Source: Thermoflavifilum sp. (lineage in GTDB: Bacteria; Bacteroidota; Bacteroidia; Chitinophagales; Chitinophagaceae). Taken from it: DNA of 64,000 bases. The notes beneath the pieces were generated by a model. The model was not told where the DNA came from. It worked only from the letters and a program-made list of their open reading frames with translations, and did not search any database. Every line of letters starts with the position of its first letter. The first letter of the stretch is position 1. Shown here piece by piece: positions 47,658 through 56,251 of the stretch. The position numbers and the translations under genes are program-made. The stretch covers positions 682,001 through 746,000 of the forward strand of contig NZ_CP063141.1 in NCBI RefSeq assembly GCF_014961315.1, given 5' to 3'.

Positions 47658-47665
47658 CAAATATA
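47658..47665 (-). promoter_or_regulatory. Candidate -7 element of the transketolase subunit gene
   Basis: Minus strand TATATTTG, an exact TAnnTTTG match, 26 nt before the ATG. The same octamer occurs upstream of rfbA. Confidence 0.4.
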
Positions 47666-47690
47666 CGGCAGTCCAGCCAAGCGCGCACAT

Positions 47691-48716
47691 TCACACGATT
47701 CCTTTAGCCATGTTCTGCTCCCATTGCCAGGCCGTGCGCATCATATCTTCGATGGTATATTTCGGTTCCCAGCCTAATTTCTCCCGGGCCTTTTTATTGT
47801 CGGCATAAATAGCCACCACATCGCCCGGCCGGCGCGGACCAATGGTATAGTTCAGCTTCACGCCGTTCACTTTTTCAAAAGCCTGAATCGCCTCCAGTAC
47901 GCTCACACCACGGCCGGTGCCCAGGTTAAAAATTTCATAATTGCTGCTGTTGCGATGTTCCATCAGGTATTGCAGGGCCAGGGTGTGCGCATGGGCAATA
48001 TCCATGACATGAATATAATCGCGGATGCAACTGCCGTCGCGGGTGGGATAGTCGGCGCCCATTACCTGCATCTGAGGCAGCTTACCGATGGCGGTTTGCG
48101 TGATCACGGGCACTAAATTATCGGGCTTACCCAGGGGCAACTCACCGATCCAGCCACTGGGATGCGCTCCGACGGGATTGAAATACCGCAACAGGATAAA
48201 CTGATTGGACGCCACTTTCGAGACGTCATAGATGATTTGTTCGCCCATCTGCTTGGTGCGGGCGTAGGGCGACTGAGCCTCACCCAGGGGCGTTTCTTCC
48301 ACCACCGGCAATTGATTGGTATTGCCATATACCGAACAAGAGGAAGAAAACACAAAAAAGGGCACCTGATAAGTCTGAATGTACTGCAACAGGTTGATCA
48401 ACGACTCCAGGTTGTTATGAAAATACATCAGCGGTTTTTCTACCGATTCGGGTACCGTTTTAAACGCAGCAAAATGAATGATGCCTTCAATTTCCGGATG
48501 GGCGCGCAGGACGGCCTGCAAGGCCTCATAGTTGCACAAGTCCACCGGATAGTTCATCACCTTTTTTCCGGTAATCTTTTCAATGCCTTTCAACAGGCGC
48601 GGCGTGGAACGCGAAAAATTATCAATCGAAATCACCTCAAATCCATGTTCAATCAAATCCACAATCGTGTGAGAACCGATATATCCGCATCCACCGGTAA
48701 CCAGAATAGTGGCCAT
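47691..48716 (-). CDS. galE: UDP-glucose 4-epimerase
   Basis: 341 residues. NAD-dependent short-chain epimerase. NAD motif TGGCGYIGSHTIVDL, catalytic SSSCSVYGN and YARTK (Tyr-x-x-x-Lys), and PRRPGDVVAIYADNKKAREKLGW typical of GalE. Interconverts UDP-glucose and UDP-galactose for polysaccharide synthesis. It starts 8 nt after rfbA and is co-transcribed with it. Confidence 0.97.
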   Translation of the reverse strand: MATILVTGGCGYIGSHTIVDLIEHGFEVISIDNFSRSTPRLLKGIEKITGKKVMNYPVDLCNYEALQAVLRAHPEIEGIIHFAAFKTVPESVEKPLMYFHNNLESLINLLQYIQTYQVPFFVFSSSCSVYGNTNQLPVVEETPLGEAQSPYARTKQMGEQIIYDVSKVASNQFILLRYFNPVGAHPSGWIGELPLGKPDNLVPVITQTAIGKLPQMQVMGADYPTRDGSCIRDYIHVMDIAHAHTLALQYLMEHRNSSNYEIFNLGTGRGVSVLEAIQAFEKVNGVKLNYTIGPRRPGDVVAIYADNKKAREKLGWEPKYTIEDMMRTAWQWEQNMAKGIV

Positions 48717-48724
48717 AATGCTGT

Positions 48725-49597
48725 TTAATTTGATTCCTGTTCAATGATTTGCATTAAATATTGTCCATATCCGCTTTTCAGCAGGGGACGAGCAATTTCG
48801 ATGAGTTGCTCGCGGGTGATATAGCCTTTGCGATAGGCGATTTCCTCTATGCAGGCGATTTTGATGCCCTGTCGTTGTTCGATGACCTGCACGAACTGCG
48901 ATGCCTGCATCAGCGAATCGAAGGTGCCCGTGTCGAGCCAGGCCGTACCCCGACCCAGAATAGAGACATGCAATTTGCCTCTGCGCAAATATTCTTTGTT
49001 CACATCCGTGATTTCATACTCACCGCGTGCACTGGGCTTGAGCTCCTTTGCAATTTCGATGACTGCATTATCGTAAAAATATAATCCCGGCACGGCATAG
49101 TTTGATTTAGGCTTCTGTGGCTTTTCTTCGATGGAAATCACCCGATGCTGGGCGTCAAACTCCACCACGCCATAGCGTTGCGGATCCGATACATGATAAG
49201 CATACACGATACCTCCATCCGGATCGAGGTTTCTGGATAATTGCTCACCCAATCCGGCTCCGTAAAAAATATTGTCGCCCAGAATCAATGCCACTTTTTC
49301 TTTTCCGATAAACGATTCACCAATCACAAAAGCCTGAGCCAGGCCTTTGGGCTCGGGCTGTTCAGCATACTGTAACTGCAATCCATACTGACTGCCATCG
49401 CCCAGCAAACGCTTGAACAAGGGCAAATCCTGTGGCGTGGAAATAATTAAAATCTCGCGAATGCCGGCAATCATCAGGGTGGAGAGCGGATAATAAATCA
49501 TGGGCTTATCATACACGGGCATGAGCTGTTTGCTGATGGCGTACGTGATGGGATGCAAGCGTGTACCCGAGCCGCCGGCTAAAATGATTCCTTTCAT
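48725..49597 (-). CDS. rfbA: Glucose-1-phosphate thymidylyltransferase
   Basis: 290 residues, normal for the short RmlA. Makes dTDP-glucose from dTTP and glucose-1-phosphate. Motifs: [88 protein letters not shown] pattern (seen in pieces), and [16 protein letters not shown]. rfbB, rfbC and rfbD are not in the window, so the dTDP-sugar made cannot be named. Confidence 0.96.
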   Translation of the reverse strand: MKGIILAGGSGTRLHPITYAISKQLMPVYDKPMIYYPLSTLMIAGIREILIISTPQDLPLFKRLLGDGSQYGLQLQYAEQPEPKGLAQAFVIGESFIGKEKVALILGDNIFYGAGLGEQLSRNLDPDGGIVYAYHVSDPQRYGVVEFDAQHRVISIEEKPQKPKSNYAVPGLYFYDNAVIEIAKELKPSARGEYEITDVNKEYLRRGKLHVSILGRGTAWLDTGTFDSLMQASQFVQVIEQRQGIKIACIEEIAYRKGYITREQLIEIARPLLKSGYGQYLMQIIEQESN

Positions 49598-49617
49598 ACA
49601 TCAGATTTGGCTGGCAA

Positions 49618-49625
49618 CAAATATA
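49618..49625 (-). promoter_or_regulatory. Candidate -7 element of the rfbA-galE operon
   Basis: Minus strand TATATTTG matches TAnnTTTG and lies 20 nt before the rfbA ATG. No -33 element is seen. Confidence 0.38.
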
Positions 49626-49667
49626 GCAGGAATTTCAAGCGCATCTGAATGAAAACCAGAATTCTTT

Positions 49668-50663
49668 TCAGGCATGCAGGAACAGATGCAACACGGCATA
49701 CAGCAGAGCGGCCAGTATTGCCGTAATGGGGATGGTGATAATCCAGGCCCAGACCATATTCAGGGAAACGCCCCAGCGAACGGCCGACAGGCGCTTGGCG
49801 GCCCCCACGCCCATGATAGAGCCCGCAATGGTATGCGTGGTACTCACAGGAATCCCTGCCAGCGCTACAAAGATAAGGGTCAGTCCACCGGCGGTCTCTG
49901 CTGAAAATCCTTCAAATGGATGCAGCTTGGTGATACGCTGACCCATGGTTTTAACGATACGCCAGCCACCCAGCAACGTACCCAGCGCCATCGCAACCTG
50001 AAACGCATATACCACCCAGCCCGGAATGGGATCATGCACAGAAATCATGCCTCCTGCAATCAGCGCCACATAAGCTATGCCCATCGATTTCTGAGCATCA
50101 CTGGTGCCATGCCCGATACTCATCACAGCCGAGGACACCAGCTGCAACCGCTTGAAGAGCTTATCCATGAAACGTGGACTGGCTTTTCTACCCAGCTGGG
50201 TAATGATAATGGTGATCAAGAGCGCGAATACCATTCCGATAAGAGGGGCCAGCACAATGAACATCGTAATACGGATAATTTCACTACTGATAATCACGCC
50301 AAATCCGCTGTGGGCTATGCTTGCCCCTACAAAACCACCAATCAGCGTATGCGAAGAACTGGTGGGAATGCCATACCACCAGGTAATCAAATCCCAGACA
50401 ATGGCTGCAATAAGACCGGAAAGCAATACCGTAAGCGTTACAGCATGCGGATCAACAATACCTTTCCCTACCTGTTCGGCCACATGCAACGGAAGCAGAT
50501 GAAGGGCAATGTAATTGAAAAAAGCAGCCCAGATAACTGCTGCTGTGGGCGATAATACCTTGGTGGAAACAATGGTTGCAATGGAGTTGGCCGCATCATG
50601 AAACCCATTGATTACATCGAATATCAGCGCCAGGCTGATGATCACCACAAGCAAAGTAAACAT
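49668..50663 (-). CDS. Inorganic phosphate transporter, PiT family
   Basis: 331 residues with ~10 membrane helices. The two PiT signature repeats are visible: FDVINGFHDAANSIATIVSTKVLSP near the N-terminus and GGLTLIFVALAGIPVSTTHTIAGSIMGVGAAKR near the C-terminus, with WWYGIPTSSSHTLIGGFVGASIA between. Low-affinity metal-phosphate symport. It follows the DUF47 gene by 25 nt, the usual pairing, and is back to back with the high-affinity Pst operon. Confidence 0.95.
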   Translation of the reverse strand: MFTLLVVIISLALIFDVINGFHDAANSIATIVSTKVLSPTAAVIWAAFFNYIALHLLPLHVAEQVGKGIVDPHAVTLTVLLSGLIAAIVWDLITWWYGIPTSSSHTLIGGFVGASIAHSGFGVIISSEIIRITMFIVLAPLIGMVFALLITIIITQLGRKASPRFMDKLFKRLQLVSSAVMSIGHGTSDAQKSMGIAYVALIAGGMISVHDPIPGWVVYAFQVAMALGTLLGGWRIVKTMGQRITKLHPFEGFSAETAGGLTLIFVALAGIPVSTTHTIAGSIMGVGAAKRLSAVRWGVSLNMVWAWIITIPITAILAALLYAVLHLFLHA

Positions 50664-50688
50664 ATATCCGGTAGATAAAACAATCTAA

Positions 50689-51336
50689 CTAAGCGTATTT
50701 CACAATGATGGATTCAATCACATTGGCGGCATCTTCACATTTATCGGTGGCAGTTTCCAGTGTCTGATAAATCTCCCGCATTTTGATAACTTTAATCGGA
50801 TCGTGTTCCAGGGCAAATAGATTGGTTACAGCCGTATCATACACATCGTCTGCATGGTTTTCCAGGCTGTTGATAATCACACAGGCATTGGTAATATTGC
50901 GCAGATTTTTCATGTTACGCAATTCCAGGATGGCTTTTTTCAATTCCAGAATGGCTTTGTAAATAATATCGGCCAGCTTGCAAATATGCTCATCGGTGGG
51001 CTGAATGCGATACATGATGAGGCGTTTGGCCGATCCATGAATATAATCGGCCACATCATCAAGCGCACTGGCCAGATAGTGAATATCTTCCCGGTCGAAA
51101 GGTGTAATGAAATTCTGCCCTAATTCCAGAAACACACGATGGGTCAAATCATCGTTGGTGTGTTCCTGATCTTCAATCATCTTTACAAGCTCGCGCTGGC
51201 GTTCGGGGCTGGAAGTGATGACGGCCTCTTTCAAGGTTTCTCCCATTTTTTGAAGATTATCGGATACCTGTTCAAAGAGTTGATAAAATACCCGATCCTT
51301 AGGGAGAAAGAAATGAATCCAGCTATTCACGCTCAT
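50689..51336 (-). CDS. DUF47 family PhoU-like regulator of the PiT transporter
   Basis: 215 residues from MSVNSWIHFFLPKDRVFY at 51336; an in-frame extension to 51387 would overlap the -7 element. All-helical PhoU-like fold with metal-binding E/D motifs: MIEDQEHTNDDLTHRVF, FDREDIHYLASALDDVADYI and LENHADDVYDTAV, TATDKCEDAANVIES. Such proteins associate with PiT transporters and modulate uptake. First gene of the DUF47-PiT operon. Confidence 0.93.
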   Translation of the reverse strand: MSVNSWIHFFLPKDRVFYQLFEQVSDNLQKMGETLKEAVITSSPERQRELVKMIEDQEHTNDDLTHRVFLELGQNFITPFDREDIHYLASALDDVADYIHGSAKRLIMYRIQPTDEHICKLADIIYKAILELKKAILELRNMKNLRNITNACVIINSLENHADDVYDTAVTNLFALEHDPIKVIKMREIYQTLETATDKCEDAANVIESIIVKYA

Positions 51337-51359
51337 GGTTGATGGAGGATTATAGAGCA

Positions 51360-51367
51360 CAAAAATA
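51360..51367 (-). promoter_or_regulatory. Candidate -7 element of the DUF47-PiT operon
   Basis: Minus strand TATTTTTG, exact match to TAnnTTTG, 23 nt before the DUF47 ATG. An ATTG lies 17 bp upstream. Confidence 0.4.
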
Positions 51368-51419
51368 CACCGGCCTCGCGAATTCAATGGAAAATGATGG
51401 TTTTTGTTAGCCCATGATT

Positions 51420-51434
51420 CATGAAAATTTCATG
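51420..51434. repeat. Inverted repeat CATGAAA-A-TTTCATG
   Basis: Perfect 7-bp arms around one base, in the gap between the DUF47 promoter and the small ORF at 51537. Possible regulator site; no further support. Confidence 0.35.
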
Positions 51435-51536
51435 GGAAATTGTCTGGAAGTTTACATTCAGCAGGCATCTTGCATGTGTGTGATTTCGATATGGAAATAC
51501 TCAACAAAAGATGTGGAAAATCATAATTTTTATCCT

Positions 51537-51872
51537 ATGCCTCTCTCCCGGCTTAAAATCCTCACCTTATCGCCCGATATGACGGTATCGGCTCTGAAGC
51601 AGCAGATGCAACAACTTGTAGGCTGCGACATCGAAGTATATCATCATCATGAGCCCGCGCCTCCTGAATTAACCCTTGAACAGATTGGATTTCGACGGCC
51701 AGCCTCTGATAGCGAAGTATTGCAACTGCCGCTCGATGAAACCTGGCGTGTTCGGGATCTGGAAATATGGTTTGAACAGGAATGCCAGCTGCAGGTTGAG
51801 TTAGGCGTTTCGCCAGTGTTTTCGGTTAGAAACAAGTTTATGCGTTTATACCAGCTTCGTGAAGCACGTTAA
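51537..51872 (+). CDS. Hypothetical small cytoplasmic protein
   Basis: 111 residues from the ATG at 51537 (MPLSRLKILTLSPDMTV). The frame is open to 51414, but that extension is Cys/Met-rich and crosses intergenic motifs. I do not recognise the family. LKILTLSPDMTVSALKQQMQQLVGCDIEVYHH resembles the beta-strand/helix order of a ubiquitin-like or REC-like fold only loosely. No signal peptide or membrane helix. It sits alone between the two phosphate uptake operons and ends 13 nt before a hairpin at 51886-51907. Confidence 0.6.
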   Translation: MPLSRLKILTLSPDMTVSALKQQMQQLVGCDIEVYHHHEPAPPELTLEQIGFRRPASDSEVLQLPLDETWRVRDLEIWFEQECQLQVELGVSPVFSVRNKFMRLYQLREAR

Positions 51873-51885
51873 TCCATACGTTTTT

Positions 51886-51907
51886 GGGTGGTGTTTTATC
51901 ATCACCC
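51886..51907 (+). other. GC-rich stem-loop after the hypothetical gene
   Basis: GGGTGGTG and CATCACCC pair over 8 bp (one G-T wobble) with a 6-nt loop, 13 nt after the stop at 51872. There is no following T-run on either strand, so it is not a standard intrinsic terminator. It may be an RNA 3' end or attenuating hairpin. Confidence 0.35.
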
Positions 51908-51981
51908 GCCTGATCAGCCTGATGGCCATTGTGCTGGTCGTAAGACTTTCGGCCTCAAAAAGAAGAAATTGAACGCAGGTG

Positions 51982-52009
51982 TTAACATTAAGTTCATCTT
52001 AAGTTAACA
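51982..52009 (+). promoter_or_regulatory. Candidate Pho box: three 11-bp-spaced direct repeats
   Basis: TTAACA (51982-51987), TTCATC (51993-51998) and TTAACA (52004-52009) are spaced exactly 11 bp apart, and both 5-bp spacers read TTAAG. This is the layout of PhoB/PhoP-bound direct repeats; TTAACA is the Bacillus PhoP box core. A -7-like element TTTCTTTG (one mismatch) starts 20 bp downstream at 52030, and the first gene of the porin-pst operon starts at 52060. Confidence 0.65.
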
Positions 52010-52029
52010 TTGGCATCATTCACCTGCCG

Positions 52030-52037
52030 TTTCTTTG
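52030..52037 (+). promoter_or_regulatory. Weak -7-like element of the porin-pstSCAB-phoU operon
   Basis: TTTCTTTG differs from TAnnTTTG at one position. A weak core promoter 20 bp after an activator site fits Pho-dependent activation. Leader about 20 nt. Confidence 0.4.
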
Positions 52038-52059
52038 TGCCGCACCATCAAGCTTATCT

Positions 52060-53250
52060 ATGTTTCAGCTTTTCAGGCGTGAAGCAGCCATCTATGGACT
52101 GGCAATGGCTTTATTCCCCATTTTACTGCATGCGCAACAACGCGACAGCACCGGTTTCTGGGCTCGCGGTAAATTTACCGGATATGCTTTTGGAGATTAT
52201 TTCTACAAGGCACATAGCGATACCCTGAGCCGTGGCCACGCCAACCAATATACGGGTATTCCACAAAATGCGAATGCCTTTCAATTTCGCCGGATTTACC
52301 TGGCCTACGATATGCCGCTCAGCAACCGCTTTCAGGCCCAGCTGGCCCTCGCCGCCGAAGATGTAACCGATGTAACCCAGAGTGGCAAATACGCTTTCTA
52401 TATCAAATTAGCGAACCTGCGCTGGAAAAACATCTGGAAGGGAACCGACTTGCTTATCGGCCAGCAGCCAACCCCCGCATTCGCCCTCCTCGCCGAGCCA
52501 ACCTGGAAATACAGAGCCATTGAACGCACGATTGCCGATATCCGCCGCACACCAGCTTATGATATGGGTGTGGGCCTGCAGGGTAAATTTGATCCACAAA
52601 CCGGTCACGCCGGCTATGACCTGCTGGTTGGTAACGGCACCGGTGCCAAACCCACCACCAGCGCTTTGAAGTGGTTTTATGGCGATGTCTGGTTAAAACT
52701 CTTCCAGCAACACATGATCATGGACCTGTATGCCGACTACAATCGAATCGTGTGGCAACCCGGATTTCATCAAAGCCGGAATATGTGGAAGCTTTTCGTG
52801 GCCTATCAATCTATCACTCCGGATGGTCATCCCGGCAGTTTTGCCATAGGTGCTGAAGCTTTTGTGAATTTCCTGCATAACGGCATGACCCTCACCACAT
52901 TTAATAATACGACCGATACGGTCAATCAACAGGCACGGGGAATTTCCATCTTCATCAGGGGCAATCTGTTACCCGAAAAATTGGGGTATTTTATCCGGAT
53001 GGATCAATACGACCCGGCTCATGGTAATTCATTTTCCAGTCCGGTCAGTGGACTCGTTGCCAATTATGATCCACAAAACACGGAAAGGTTCATCACGACC
53101 GGACTTGATTTCACACCCATTCCACAGGTACACCTGATGCCCAATATCTGGTATAACCAATACACCAGCAAGAATACAACCTGGAAAGGGAAAATGCACC
53201 GGGACGACGATCTGGTATATCGCATCACGTTCTATTATCTTTTTAAATAA
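52060..53250 (+). CDS. Phosphate-regulated outer-membrane porin-like beta-barrel
   Basis: 396 residues. Signal peptide (LAMALFPILLHAQ) then a strand-rich protein with alternating aromatic residues: FQFRRIYLAYDMPLSNRFQAQLAL, LWKLFVAYQ-type strands, and a C-terminus ending in YRITFYYLFK with a terminal aromatic-Lys typical of barrels in this phylum. It resembles the OprP/OprO-like phosphate porin group. First gene of the Pst operon, 38 nt before pstS, so probably lets phosphate cross the outer membrane. Substrate is inferred from context. Confidence 0.85.
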   Translation: MFQLFRREAAIYGLAMALFPILLHAQQRDSTGFWARGKFTGYAFGDYFYKAHSDTLSRGHANQYTGIPQNANAFQFRRIYLAYDMPLSNRFQAQLALAAEDVTDVTQSGKYAFYIKLANLRWKNIWKGTDLLIGQQPTPAFALLAEPTWKYRAIERTIADIRRTPAYDMGVGLQGKFDPQTGHAGYDLLVGNGTGAKPTTSALKWFYGDVWLKLFQQHMIMDLYADYNRIVWQPGFHQSRNMWKLFVAYQSITPDGHPGSFAIGAEAFVNFLHNGMTLTTFNNTTDTVNQQARGISIFIRGNLLPEKLGYFIRMDQYDPAHGNSFSSPVSGLVANYDPQNTERFITTGLDFTPIPQVHLMPNIWYNQYTSKNTTWKGKMHRDDDLVYRITFYYLFK

Positions 53251-53288
53251 ATCGTTTTCACAAGCACACATCCAAAAAGTACACACAT

Positions 53289-54383
53289 ATGAAACTCAAC
53301 AAATGGTTCACATTAGCAATCGCCGTAGCAGGTCTTATAGAACTCAGCGCCTGTGGCGGCCAGAGCAACCAATCAAAAAATTCAAACAATTCGGATGCAA
53401 AAACCCTGCTGGGAGCGGGAAGTACCTTCGTGTATCCGCTGTATTCCAAGTTATTTGATGTGTATCATCAGCAAACCGGCATTAAAGTCAACTATCAATC
53501 CATAGGTTCCGGGGGGGGCATCCTGCAGCTTATCAACAAAACGGTTGATTTCGGGGATTCCGACGCTCCACTTACCGACGACCAGGAAAAACAGGCCGGC
53601 GCTCCTGTGGTGCATATTCCCATATGCGCCGGCGCGGTGGTGCTTACCTATAACCTGCCCGGCATCAACGATACCTTGCAGTTCACGCCCGATGTGCTGG
53701 CAGGTATTTATCTCGGTAAAATCACCCGCTGGAATGACCCGGCTATTCAGTCGATCAATCCGAAAGTAAAACTGCCCAACCTCCCGATTGCCGTGGTACA
53801 TCGGTCGGACGGCAGCGGCACCACCAACATCTTTACCAATTACCTCTCCAAAATCAGTGCGGAATGGAAAACAAAAGTTGGTGCCAGCACCTCGGTCAAC
53901 TGGCCTGTAGGGCTGGGTGGAAAAGGCAATGAAGGCGTGAGCGGACTGGTTAAACAAACCCCTGGAGGTCTGGGCTATGTGGAACTGGCTTATGCCATCC
54001 AGAATCAAATGCCGGTTGCCAGAATACAGAACGCTTCAGGTAATTTCATCGCACCCTCAATTGCCAGTACACAGGCAGCTTCTAATATTCAACTTCCTGC
54101 CGATGCCAAAGTATTTGTAACCAATACTTCGGCTCCGGATGGCTATCCCATCAGCGGCTTTACCTGGGCAATTCTTTACAGGGAACAACATTATGGGGAT
54201 CGCTCCCTTGCACGTGCGGAAGAACTGGTAAAACTATTCTGGTGGGTTATTCATGACGGACAGGCATATTGCGCGGGATTGCATTATGCCCCACTTTCAG
54301 CATCTGCAACGGCAACGGCCGAACAATTGTTGCAGTCCATCACCTACGATGGTAAGCCTTTGATGAAAGCACCAAAGTCCTGA
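53289..54383 (+). CDS. pstS: Phosphate ABC transporter substrate-binding lipoprotein
   Basis: 364 residues. Lipobox LSAC near residue 22, then an Asn/Ser linker and the PstS fold: LLGAGSTFVYPLYSKLFDVY, NYQSIGSGGGILQL, DFGDSDAPLTDDQ, and HRSDGSGTTNIFTNYLS, which contact phosphate. KGNEGVSGLVKQTPGGLGYVEL is also typical. Periplasmic-side binding protein for PstCA. A run of eight G at 53511-53518 lies in the IGSGGG codons. Confidence 0.97.
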   Translation: MKLNKWFTLAIAVAGLIELSACGGQSNQSKNSNNSDAKTLLGAGSTFVYPLYSKLFDVYHQQTGIKVNYQSIGSGGGILQLINKTVDFGDSDAPLTDDQEKQAGAPVVHIPICAGAVVLTYNLPGINDTLQFTPDVLAGIYLGKITRWNDPAIQSINPKVKLPNLPIAVVHRSDGSGTTNIFTNYLSKISAEWKTKVGASTSVNWPVGLGGKGNEGVSGLVKQTPGGLGYVELAYAIQNQMPVARIQNASGNFIAPSIASTQAASNIQLPADAKVFVTNTSAPDGYPISGFTWAILYREQHYGDRSLARAEELVKLFWWVIHDGQAYCAGLHYAPLSASATATAEQLLQSITYDGKPLMKAPKS

Positions 54384-54394
54384 AACGATTTACC

Positions 54395-55390
54395 ATGTCC
54401 GAGTTCATCATGACCTCATCAAACCCGACATCCATTGACGTAGCTACCGGCAAACAACCCGGCCAACAAGCACGACCCTATACCGGTCGTATGATGAACC
54501 ATATCGCTGGTGTCGATCGAAAGGATTGGCTGTTTCGTAAGATATTGTGGATAGGCGGACTGGTTATTTTATGTCTGGTGCTGGGGATATTGTTAACGCT
54601 CGTGGTCGGATCGATTCCTTCGTTGCGGGCTACAGGCATCCGGTTTCTGTGGGGAAAAACCTGGAATCCCGTAAATGAAGTATTCGGAGCATTGCCTTTT
54701 TTGACGGGTACACTTTTAACCTCGTTCTTAGCGCTGTTCATCAGCATTCCTTTTTCACTGTCCATCGCCATTTTTTTAGGCGAATATTTTCCTCCCGCCC
54801 GGAAAAGAAATCGTTTTTCCCATCTGGTACGGGAAGCGGTGGAGCTCATAGCGGGCATTCCTTCGGTGATTTATGGCTTCTGGGGCCTGTTTGTACTGGT
54901 GCCGGCGGTGCGTCAGCTGGAGATGAAATGGCATGTATTGCCCTATGGGGTAGGGATTTTCACGGCTTCACTGGTTTTAGCCATTATGATTATTCCTTAT
55001 GCGGCCTCACTGGGTCGGGAAATCATCAGCCTGGTACCGCAGGATTTAAAAGAAGCAGCCTATTCACTGGGAGCAACGCGCTGGGAAGTCATCAGGCATG
55101 TGGTGCTGCCTTATGCACGCTCGGGTATATTTGCCGGTCTGCTGCTATCGCTGGGGCGCGCACTGGGTGAGACGATGGCCGTGACCATGGTTATTGGAAA
55201 TACCAGCGAGCTGCCTACCAGCATCTTTTCTCCCGGAAATACCCTGGCCAGCGTGATTGCCAATGAGTTTACCGAAGCAGCAAATCGCGTTTATCTATCA
55301 GCGTTGATTGAACTTGGACTGGTATTATTTGTGGTTACGACCTGTATTCATCTCATCGGGAAAACCATCGTCCAACGATTCAGTGCTTAG
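54395..55390 (+). CDS. pstC: Phosphate ABC transporter permease PstC
   Basis: 331 residues (ATG at 54395; 54410 also possible). A cytoplasmic N-terminal ~40 residues then six membrane helices. The ABC permease loop is EAAYSLGATRWEVIRHVVLPYARSGI, with LAGIPSVIYGFWGLFVLVP typical of PstC. It starts 11 nt after pstS and forms the channel with PstA. Confidence 0.96.
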   Translation: MSEFIMTSSNPTSIDVATGKQPGQQARPYTGRMMNHIAGVDRKDWLFRKILWIGGLVILCLVLGILLTLVVGSIPSLRATGIRFLWGKTWNPVNEVFGALPFLTGTLLTSFLALFISIPFSLSIAIFLGEYFPPARKRNRFSHLVREAVELIAGIPSVIYGFWGLFVLVPAVRQLEMKWHVLPYGVGIFTASLVLAIMIIPYAASLGREIISLVPQDLKEAAYSLGATRWEVIRHVVLPYARSGIFAGLLLSLGRALGETMAVTMVIGNTSELPTSIFSPGNTLASVIANEFTEAANRVYLSALIELGLVLFVVTTCIHLIGKTIVQRFSA

Positions 55391-55393
55391 CCT

Positions 55394-56251
55394 ATGCTGG
55401 TACATTCGTTCAAACATATTCGCCGCAGGCAAATCCGGTCTACACTCATCCGGGTTGTGATTGTATGTTTTACCCTGCTTACCCTTCTACCCTTGTTGTA
55501 TATCTTAGCATACATCATCCGACGGGGGATAGGGGCCATCAACTGGTCGTTTTTTGTGGAACTGCCCAAACCGGTAGGTGAGCGTGGGGGAGGTATTGCC
55601 AATGCACTCACAGGTAGCGTGCTGATTGTGGCACTTGCCACCCTGATGGCCGTTCCAGTTGGCCTGAGCAGCGCACTTTATCTGAGCGAACATTCCCGGG
55701 GCAAGCTTGCTGGCCTCATTAGGCTTTGTATTGAAGTGTTAACAGGTATTCCATCGATTGTGGTAGGCATCGTAGCATATTACTGGCTGGTAAGGCCCAT
55801 GAATTCGTTTTCCGCATTTTCTGGAAGCGTGGCCCTGGCCATCATGATGTTGCCTATCATGATCCGATCGGCCGAAGAAACCCTGAAACGATTTCCGGTA
55901 CATCTACGCGAGGCTTCGCTGGCACTGGGCGTACCCTATTACAAAACCATTTTGAAGGTATTGCTGCCCTGTAGCCTCAGCGGCGTGCTTTCGGGCATCA
56001 TGCTCGCTATCGCCCGGGTAATAGGCGAAACCGCTCCGCTGTTGTTCACGGCTTTTGGCAATCCTTATCTCAGCTTCAATATATTCCATCCCATGCATAG
56101 TCTTCCGCTGTTGATATACAATTATGCCATCAGTCCATACGACAGCTGGCATCAGCTGGCCTGGGGAGCCGCATGGGTATTGCTCATGTGGATTTTGCTG
56201 TTGAATGTGTTGACCCGCATAATGATTCGAAAATGGAGCGTCCAATATTAG
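55394..56251 (+). CDS. pstA: Phosphate ABC transporter permease PstA
   Basis: 285 residues with six membrane helices. EVLTGIPSIVVGIVAYYWLV and the permease loop EASLALGVPYYKTILKVLLP are typical of PstA, as is ARVIGETAPLLFTAFGNPY. It starts 3 nt after pstC and overlaps pstB by 19 nt. Confidence 0.96.
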   Translation: MLVHSFKHIRRRQIRSTLIRVVIVCFTLLTLLPLLYILAYIIRRGIGAINWSFFVELPKPVGERGGGIANALTGSVLIVALATLMAVPVGLSSALYLSEHSRGKLAGLIRLCIEVLTGIPSIVVGIVAYYWLVRPMNSFSAFSGSVALAIMMLPIMIRSAEETLKRFPVHLREASLALGVPYYKTILKVLLPCSLSGVLSGIMLAIARVIGETAPLLFTAFGNPYLSFNIFHPMHSLPLLIYNYAISPYDSWHQLAWGAAWVLLMWILLLNVLTRIMIRKWSVQY

